Shown here in pieces: positions 13,876-18,588 of a stretch of 18,588 bases of DNA. Made by a program: the position numbers and the translations under genes. The notes beneath the pieces were generated by a model. That model was not told where the DNA came from. It did no database searches and saw only the letters and a program-made list of their open reading frames with translations. Origin of the DNA: JAAUQA01 sp036351435. GTDB lineage: Bacteria; Pseudomonadota; Gammaproteobacteria; Competibacterales; Competibacteraceae. Every line of letters begins with the position of its first letter. The stretch's first letter is position 1. The stretch covers positions 1 through 18,588 of the forward strand of contig JAZBPA010000303.1 of the NCBI GenBank assembly GCA_036351435.1, given 5' to 3'.

Positions 13876-15111
13876 TTACTCATAGCGTCTTACATCGTCA
13901 ATGACCTTGCCATCGTTCGGCAACGATCCCGGCGCAACAAATTCCAGTTCTCCGCGCAATTTACACACATCCCTAATCGAAGCAGCAACCGCTTGTTGCT
14001 CATTAGAATCAATTGGATCAGCCACTTCGCAGTGCAAAGTCATTACGTCCTGATAGTTGACTTGATCAATAACCAAACGCCCTTTAAGGATTAACGGATG
14101 TCGCTTAAGGACTTCTGCGATCAGCGACGGGCGCACAAACATCCCTCTAACTTTGGTGGTTTGATCAGCCCGTCCCAGCCAACCCTTGATACGAGTATTG
14201 GTCCGACCACACGGACTGATGCCCGGCAGAATCGCCGACAAATCACCAGTGGCGAAACGGATCAGGGGGTAGTCGGGATTGAAGGTGGTAATAACCAATT
14301 CCCCGACTTCACCTTCTGAGACAGGGTCACCAGTACCAGGACGGACGATTTCAACCAGCACGCCTTCATCAGCGATCATGCCCTCAATCGCCGAACTCTC
14401 GTAAGCAATCAAACCCAGATCAGCGGTAGCGTAACACTGTAAAACCTGTATTCCCCGCACGTTAAATTCTTCCCGTAAACTGGGCGGTAATGCTTCGGCG
14501 GTCACCAGAGCTTTAGTTATGCTGGACACGTCGGCGTTCAACTCAGCAGCTTTATCCAAAATAATTTTCAGGAAAGATGGCGTCCCCACGTAGCCATGCG
14601 GCTTCAGATCGGCAATTGCTTTGACTTGTAACTCAGTTTGTCCGATACCGGCCGGAAAAACCGCACAACCCAGTGCCTGAGCACCGGTCGCTAACATCGA
14701 GCCAGCCGGGGTGAAATGGTAGGAAAAGGTGTTATGAATCAATTCGCCAGGACGAAACCCGGCAGCGAATAAAGCCCGTGCCAACCGCCAATAATCAGGA
14801 CGCCGCGCTTCAGGATCGTATATCGGACCCGGCGATTGGAACACTTGCGCCAATTCGCCAACGGCAACGGTGGTCAAACCGCCGAAGGGGGGATGTTGAT
14901 GCTGACTGTCCAGCAACGCGGCTTTGCGCGTGATCGGCAACCGCGCCAGATCGGCACGACTAGTCACTGTTGCTGGGTCAATGCCAGCAAGAATGCGGGC
15001 GAATGCCGGTGAATTTTGTTGGGCATTGTGGATTTGCGCGGGTAACGCCTCCCGCAGATGAGCTTCCCGCGCAGCTTGGTCTCGCGCTTCTAACTGATCA
15101 TAAAAGGCCAT
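13876..15111 (-). CDS. PaaK-like CoA ligase (phenylacetate-CoA ligase family)
   Basis: This 411-residue member of the ANL (adenylate-forming) superfamily starts at ATG 15111 with GGAGG seven bases upstream. PaaK-like landmarks are GYVGTPSFLKIILDKA, LQCYATADLGLIAYES (motif A5), PLIRFATGDLSAI with the ATP-binding Asp, GWLGRADQTTKVRGMFVRP, and a C-terminal NDGKVIDDVRRYE. The enzyme would join a carboxylic acid to CoA with ATP; the acid cannot be told from sequence. At residues 93-100 the usual SSGTTG-type P-loop reads SPGPIYDP. I recall relatives beside Liv-type transporters with the same form, so this may be a subfamily trait, not decay. Last gene of the - strand operon, 185 bases after the ATPase gene. 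Confidence 0.85.
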   Translation of the reverse strand: MAFYDQLEARDQAAREAHLREALPAQIHNAQQNSPAFARILAGIDPATVTSRADLARLPITRKAALLDSQHQHPPFGGLTTVAVGELAQVFQSPGPIYDPEARRPDYWRLARALFAAGFRPGELIHNTFSYHFTPAGSMLATGAQALGCAVFPAGIGQTELQVKAIADLKPHGYVGTPSFLKIILDKAAELNADVSSITKALVTAEALPPSLREEFNVRGIQVLQCYATADLGLIAYESSAIEGMIADEGVLVEIVRPGTGDPVSEGEVGELVITTFNPDYPLIRFATGDLSAILPGISPCGRTNTRIKGWLGRADQTTKVRGMFVRPSLIAEVLKRHPLILKGRLVIDQVNYQDVMTLHCEVADPIDSNEQQAVAASIRDVCKLRGELEFVAPGSLPNDGKVIDDVRRYE

Positions 15112-15190
15112 ATAAAGTCCTCCCGTAGCGATGCAACAGGATGTTAATCGAATGCTGTGAAGTGGCTATGGACCTGGATATTGTTAGCAA

Positions 15191-15293
15191 GACTGTTTGC
15201 GGTAGGGATACCGCAGTCAACCCTATAGGGCAGTGTTCGCGGCGTGTCTTGATAGGGATGTCCAGGCCTATCAATGGTTTTGATACCGCCGCG
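15191..15293 (-). other. Intercistronic hairpins between the ATPase and ligase genes
   Basis: Hairpin A: GCGGTA (15199-15204) pairs with TACCGC (15209-15214), with flanking GACT (15191) and AGTC (15215). Hairpin B is nested: outer CGCGGCG (15238-15244) with CGCCGCG (15287-15293), inner TTGATAGG (15249-15256) with CCTATCAA (15267-15274). Hairpin B begins three bases after the ATPase stop, so it may protect or cut the transcript and set lower or higher expression of the ligase. No U-run is seen. Confidence 0.5.
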
Positions 15294-15296
15294 ACT

Positions 15297-16112
15297 CTAG
15301 GCCAGCCAGCGTTTCCGGCGGCGATAATGTTTAACGTCGCGGAAGCTTTTCCGGCCCGCAGTGCCGAGTCCCAGATAAAATTCTTTCACATCCTCATTTC
15401 GCCCTAATTCCTCAGCGCTACCCTGCATGACCACCCGACCGTTTTCCAGAATATAGCCGAAATTAGAGTAGCGTAGCGCTACCATGGTGTTTTGCTCGGC
15501 CAGCAGAAAACTGACCTTTTCTTTTTCATTCAAACTCTGCACGATGCTAAAAATTTCATCGACGACTTGCGGTGCTAGTCCCATGGACGGCTCATCCAGC
15601 AAGATCATTGAAGGCTGGGCCATCAATGCCCGTCCTACTGCCGTCATCTGCTGCTCGCCACCGGAGGTATACCCGGCCACGCTATGTCGGCGCTCCCACA
15701 GGCGGGGGAAGTATTCGTAGACTTTTTCCAAATCCTCCCGAATTTGTAGTCGGCTGGCCCGGCGCGTGTAAGCGCCGGTCAGCAGATTCTCTTCCACCGT
15801 CAGATGCTCGAAGCAATGGCGGCCTTCCATGACCTGTACGACGCCACGCTTGACTAGGTCGGAAGGCGTCAATTTCTCGATCCGCTCGGCTTTGAATTGG
15901 ATATTGCCTTTGGTCACCTCGCCGCGTTCGGCGCGCAGCAGATTGGAAATCGCTTTGAGGGTAGTGGTCTTACCCGCCCCGTTGGCCCCCAGGAGGGCAA
16001 CAATCCCTCCTGCGGATACTTCCAGGGAAACCCCCTTCAGAACCAGAATGACGTGATCGTAGATCACCTCGATATTATTGACTGAAAGTAGAGGGTTTCC
16101 CGTTTCACTCAT
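15297..16112 (-). CDS. LivF-type ABC transporter ATPase
   Basis: This 271-residue ATPase starts at ATG 16112, eleven bases after the stop of the binding-protein gene, with GAGG nine bases upstream; an upstream in-frame ATG at 16142 would overlap that gene. It has Walker A GANGAGKTT (42-50), signature SGGEQ (150-154), Walker B MILLDE (169-174) and the LivF-typical AEQN in place of a classical H-loop. It would power uptake through the Liv-like permeases. The basic C-terminal extension (KHYRRRKRW) is longer than in standard LivF and, from memory, is shared by the subgroup that sits next to PaaK-like ligases. The second ATPase (LivG type) and the LivH permease probably lie outside the window. Confidence 0.9.
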   Translation of the reverse strand: MSETGNPLLSVNNIEVIYDHVILVLKGVSLEVSAGGIVALLGANGAGKTTTLKAISNLLRAERGEVTKGNIQFKAERIEKLTPSDLVKRGVVQVMEGRHCFEHLTVEENLLTGAYTRRASRLQIREDLEKVYEYFPRLWERRHSVAGYTSGGEQQMTAVGRALMAQPSMILLDEPSMGLAPQVVDEIFSIVQSLNEKEKVSFLLAEQNTMVALRYSNFGYILENGRVVMQGSAEELGRNEDVKEFYLGLGTAGRKSFRDVKHYRRRKRWLA

Positions 16113-16123
16113 GATGACTAACC

Positions 16124-17548
16124 TCAGCTTTCCTTGGAGCAATCGCGTACGGCCAGCTTCTTCTCCTGCGCATAGGCAGCCGCTTCCTGTTCGACTAGTG
16201 GCCGTACGATTGATTGATCGGTCTCAATCCAGTCTGACACCAATACCCATTGCTTGCCGTCCCATTGATGGAAACGCACCGGTGCGCCGCCTTCATGGTC
16301 TTCGCAAGAGGTTTTGATCGGTGGCATCAGCCCTTCGAGCCCTAGCTCTTTAAGACTGGCTTCGGTGATATCAAGATTCTCCAAACCCCAGCGTACTTGT
16401 TCGCCCGTCAGTGGTTTGTTACCGAATTTCTCCTGCGCTTTACGGATCGCTTCAGTGTTCAATACGCCGTGGATGATTCCCCGGTTGTAGTACACGCTGC
16501 CGACTCGGCTGGGGTCCTGCATATCCCCCTTATCATTGGCATACAACAACTCTTGAATCTGTTTAATGGCGGGAAACGCATCGCTAGCCGGATTCAGTGC
16601 GCTGGCAATATAGCCGATGGAAGCATCGCCAGCAGGTACCACATCTTCTTCAGCACCGCTCCACCAGACGCCTACGATCCGATCAGCCGGGAATCTGATG
16701 CGCGCCGCCTGGCTAATGGCAGTGGGATTCATTACGCCCCAGCCGCGCAAAATAACCCAATCCGGCTTGGCCCGACGGATCTGTAGCCATTGCGACTGTT
16801 GTTCGTTGCCCGGATGTGGGACCGGCAGATAAACGACCTCGAAGCCGTATTTTTCAGCTTGAGCATCCAAGATGGGCTTGGTTTCCTTACCGTAACCAGA
16901 ATCATGGTACAGATTGACAATCATCTTGCCTTTGAGCTTATCCAAGCCATCACCTTCCAGCTCGCCGTTCTTAGCATGTTCAAGGCACTTCACGGCGCGG
17001 TCAGGTTTGCCGTCGAGATCTGGATACTGCGCCAAACACTGCTCCTGCATGGCGATGAACTTGATCTTCGCCGTGTTCTGGCTCCAATAGGTTGTCACCA
17101 ACGGGAAGACGTAAGGAAAGACCCGGCCATCAGCGCCAAAGGCCGGACCATAACCGATGGCGACAATCGGAATCTTGTCGTCCAGAGTGCGCTCCATAGT
17201 TGCATATACCGGCGGGGTAGCCACGAAATTGAACATGGACGAGCCGGTCGGTCCGCTGTTTTTTAAACGCTCATAGCATTCCAGCGCACGGTCGGGCTTG
17301 TATTCGGTTTCACATTCCTGGTAGGTGATCTTGACACCATTGATACCGCCGTCGCGTTCGTTGAGCAGATTAATGTAGTCGATAAAACCGCCGAAGATAC
17401 CGGTGCCGCCCGCCGCATAAGGCCCAACCCGATAACTCAGCATAGGAATGAACTGCTCGTTGCCATCCTGCGCGATCGCAGTCGGTGCGGCGATTGTGCT
17501 GCTTAATAGCATAGCGCCCAGCAGTGACGCACTTGTCTTGATTTTCAT
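16124..17548 (-). CDS. Periplasmic substrate-binding protein of a Liv-type ABC transporter
   Basis: This 474-residue precursor begins at ATG 17548 with GAGGAG just upstream. Residues 1-26 are a signal peptide ending in AIA-Q. The mature part has the type I periplasmic-binding-protein pattern: YINLLNERDGGINGVKI near the N-terminus, then VNLYHDSGYGKETKP, RAKPDWVILRGWG and VGVWWSG. It is longer than amino-acid binding LivJ/LivK (about 370 residues) and has at least seven cysteines (for example CETEYKP, CYERL, CLAQYP, KCLEHA). The ligand is unknown. With the CoA ligase in the same operon, an aromatic or fatty carboxylate is more likely than an amino acid, but this is inference. Confidence 0.88.
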   Translation of the reverse strand: MKIKTSASLLGAMLLSSTIAAPTAIAQDGNEQFIPMLSYRVGPYAAGGTGIFGGFIDYINLLNERDGGINGVKITYQECETEYKPDRALECYERLKNSGPTGSSMFNFVATPPVYATMERTLDDKIPIVAIGYGPAFGADGRVFPYVFPLVTTYWSQNTAKIKFIAMQEQCLAQYPDLDGKPDRAVKCLEHAKNGELEGDGLDKLKGKMIVNLYHDSGYGKETKPILDAQAEKYGFEVVYLPVPHPGNEQQSQWLQIRRAKPDWVILRGWGVMNPTAISQAARIRFPADRIVGVWWSGAEEDVVPAGDASIGYIASALNPASDAFPAIKQIQELLYANDKGDMQDPSRVGSVYYNRGIIHGVLNTEAIRKAQEKFGNKPLTGEQVRWGLENLDITEASLKELGLEGLMPPIKTSCEDHEGGAPVRFHQWDGKQWVLVSDWIETDQSIVRPLVEQEAAAYAQEKKLAVRDCSKES

Positions 17549-17573
17549 AGCTAATCTCCTCGCAATGACATTA

Positions 17574-17590
17574 AATCCTCCTCGCGGAGG
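17574..17590 (-). other. Small hairpin between permease and binding-protein genes
   Basis: CCTCC and GGAGG (17577-17590 region) pair over a 4-base TCGC loop in the 63-base gap. Such a stem can protect the abundant binding-protein message in ABC operons. It is short and could also be chance. Confidence 0.3.
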
Positions 17591-17611
17591 TGGTATTGTT
17601 ATAGTTAAGTG

Positions 17612-18588
17612 CTAGTGTGGAAACGGCCATAACCGGAGTTTCTCCTTGGCTATTTGCCATAACCGGGCCAGTCCCAGAGGCTCGACAATCAGGAAGAAAA
17701 TAATCAAGCCCCCAAAGATGATGAGTTCCATGTTGGAAAGCAAATCAGGACGAATCGCATCGCCGAACACCACATGGGCGGACAGGTTGATAAAAATCGG
17801 CATTAGTACGATAAACGCTGCGCCGATAAAGGAACCCAGGATACTGCCCATCCCACCGACAATGATCATGAACAGGATTTGAAAGGAACGGTGTAGGTCG
17901 AACGCTTGCGCATCCACCGAACCGAGATAGGCAAAAGCCCATAGCGCGCCGGCCACCCCGCAGTAAAACGAACTGACCGCAAACGCCAGCAGTTTGGTCT
18001 TCATGATTCGGATACCAATGACCTCGGCGGCCACATCCATATCCCGCACCGCCATCCAGGCTCGCCCAATCTCGCTGCGCACCATGTTCTTGGCCATCAA
18101 AGCCAGCACCGCCACGATGGACAGTACCAGCAGATACTTGCGCAGCGGCGTGTCGAATTCGAAGCCCAAAATCACCATATCCTGAGCAGTGATTACGCCC
18201 GAAGAGCTGTAGTTGGAAAACCAACCAAACTTGGTTAACGCCCATTCGATGAAAAACTGTGCTGCCAAGGTCGCCACTGCCAGATAAAACCCTTTGATAC
18301 GCAGGCTGGGAACGCCGAACAGGATGCCCACGCCGGCTGCAACAAGACCCGCCAGCGCAAAATCCACCAGCAACGGAATGCCCGGCAGTCGCAACTCGAG
18401 ATTGTAGGCAGCAAAAGCCCCTACAGCCATGAACGCCGCTGAGCCCAGCGATAACTGCCCGCAATAGCCGGTCAGGATGTTCAATCCCACCGCCGCCAGT
18501 GCCAGAATAAGAAACGGCGTCAGTATGACCCCGAGCCAGTATTCGCTGGCTACTGCGGGTATGACCAGGAAGGCCAATGCCAACACCA
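17612..18588 (-). CDS. LivM-type ABC transporter permease, cut by the window edge
   Basis: At least 324 residues are visible, from the right edge to a stop at 17612. The protein is strongly hydrophobic with about eight membrane segments. It carries the LivM/LivH-family stretches NILTGYCGQLSLGSAAFMAV near the start, RIKGFYLAVATLAAQF, SEIGRAWMAVRDMDVAAEVI (the loop that meets the ATPase) and IVGGMGSILGSFIGAAF. The true start is probably upstream of 18588, since family members have another 20-50 residues. It is followed 63 bases later by the binding-protein gene and is the first gene of the operon that can be seen. Confidence 0.88.
   Translation of the reverse strand, partial: VLALAFLVIPAVASEYWLGVILTPFLILALAAVGLNILTGYCGQLSLGSAAFMAVGAFAAYNLELRLPGIPLLVDFALAGLVAAGVGILFGVPSLRIKGFYLAVATLAAQFFIEWALTKFGWFSNYSSSGVITAQDMVILGFEFDTPLRKYLLVLSIVAVLALMAKNMVRSEIGRAWMAVRDMDVAAEVIGIRIMKTKLLAFAVSSFYCGVAGALWAFAYLGSVDAQAFDLHRSFQILFMIIVGGMGSILGSFIGAAFIVLMPIFINLSAHVVFGDAIRPDLLSNMELIIFGGLIIFFLIVEPLGLARLWQIAKEKLRLWPFPH

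Noticed and set aside
17745..18464. 239-codon minus-strand frame inside the permease gene
   Set aside because: It overlaps the LivM-type permease in another frame; the permease has the membrane pattern and family motifs, while this frame is a Gly/Arg-rich shadow.

Overview
The window looks like a piece of a gammaproteobacterial (at least proteobacterial) chromosome of moderate GC. This is judged from the protein style: HigBA, a Liv-type ABC transporter paired with a PaaK-like ligase, a DUF2505 protein, and operator-like palindromes of proteobacterial type. I cannot name the genus. No rRNA, tRNA or CRISPR array was recognised.

Layout. (1) Positions 1-4124 form an accessory patch: the tail of a broken ISL3-type transposase (-), a secreted alpha/beta hydrolase fused to a seven-bladed DUF346/PLL-like propeller (+), a repeat-rich spacer with a RAYT/REP-like hairpin, a 40-codon mini-gene, a higBA toxin-antitoxin pair (+) and a spacer with small palindromes. 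(2) Positions 4125-13051 are a tight run of eight + strand genes, probably one operon with possible internal promoters. In order: GH63-like glucosidase, glucose 1-dehydrogenase-like SDR, aquaporin, DUF4380 protein, GMC oxidoreductase, a ThuA/GATase-like protein, an NADPH-dependent FMN reductase-like protein and a DUF2505 (SRPBCC) protein. (3) Positions 13108-13875 hold a conserved 90-residue protein (-) behind an unusually long upstream region with two identical TTACGT-AA-ACGTAA dyads, an ATTGGT-CTG-ACCAAT palindrome and hairpins. (4) Positions 13876-18588 are a - strand operon read livM-like permease, periplasmic binding protein, LivF-type ATPase, PaaK-like CoA ligase. It is cut by the right edge.

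How the genes may work together. In the central operon GH63 would release glucose (or a glucosyl solute such as glucosylglycerate), the DUF4380 protein has the look of a mutarotase-fold sugar binder, and the SDR and the GMC enzyme would oxidise the sugar to the lactone or acid. The FMN reductase could handle the reducing power, and the aquaporin could move water or a small polyol. This is inference from gene order plus family knowledge; the eight-gene set is the most likely place for an undescribed system. In the right-hand operon, uptake of a carboxylic acid and its activation to a CoA thioester are probably coupled. The ligase lacks the usual Ser/Thr-Gly-rich AMP-binding P-loop at the expected place.

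The other item worth following is the hydrolase-propeller protein: every one of its seven blades carries two cysteines spaced C-x9-C, and it has two equally good start sites in one frame.
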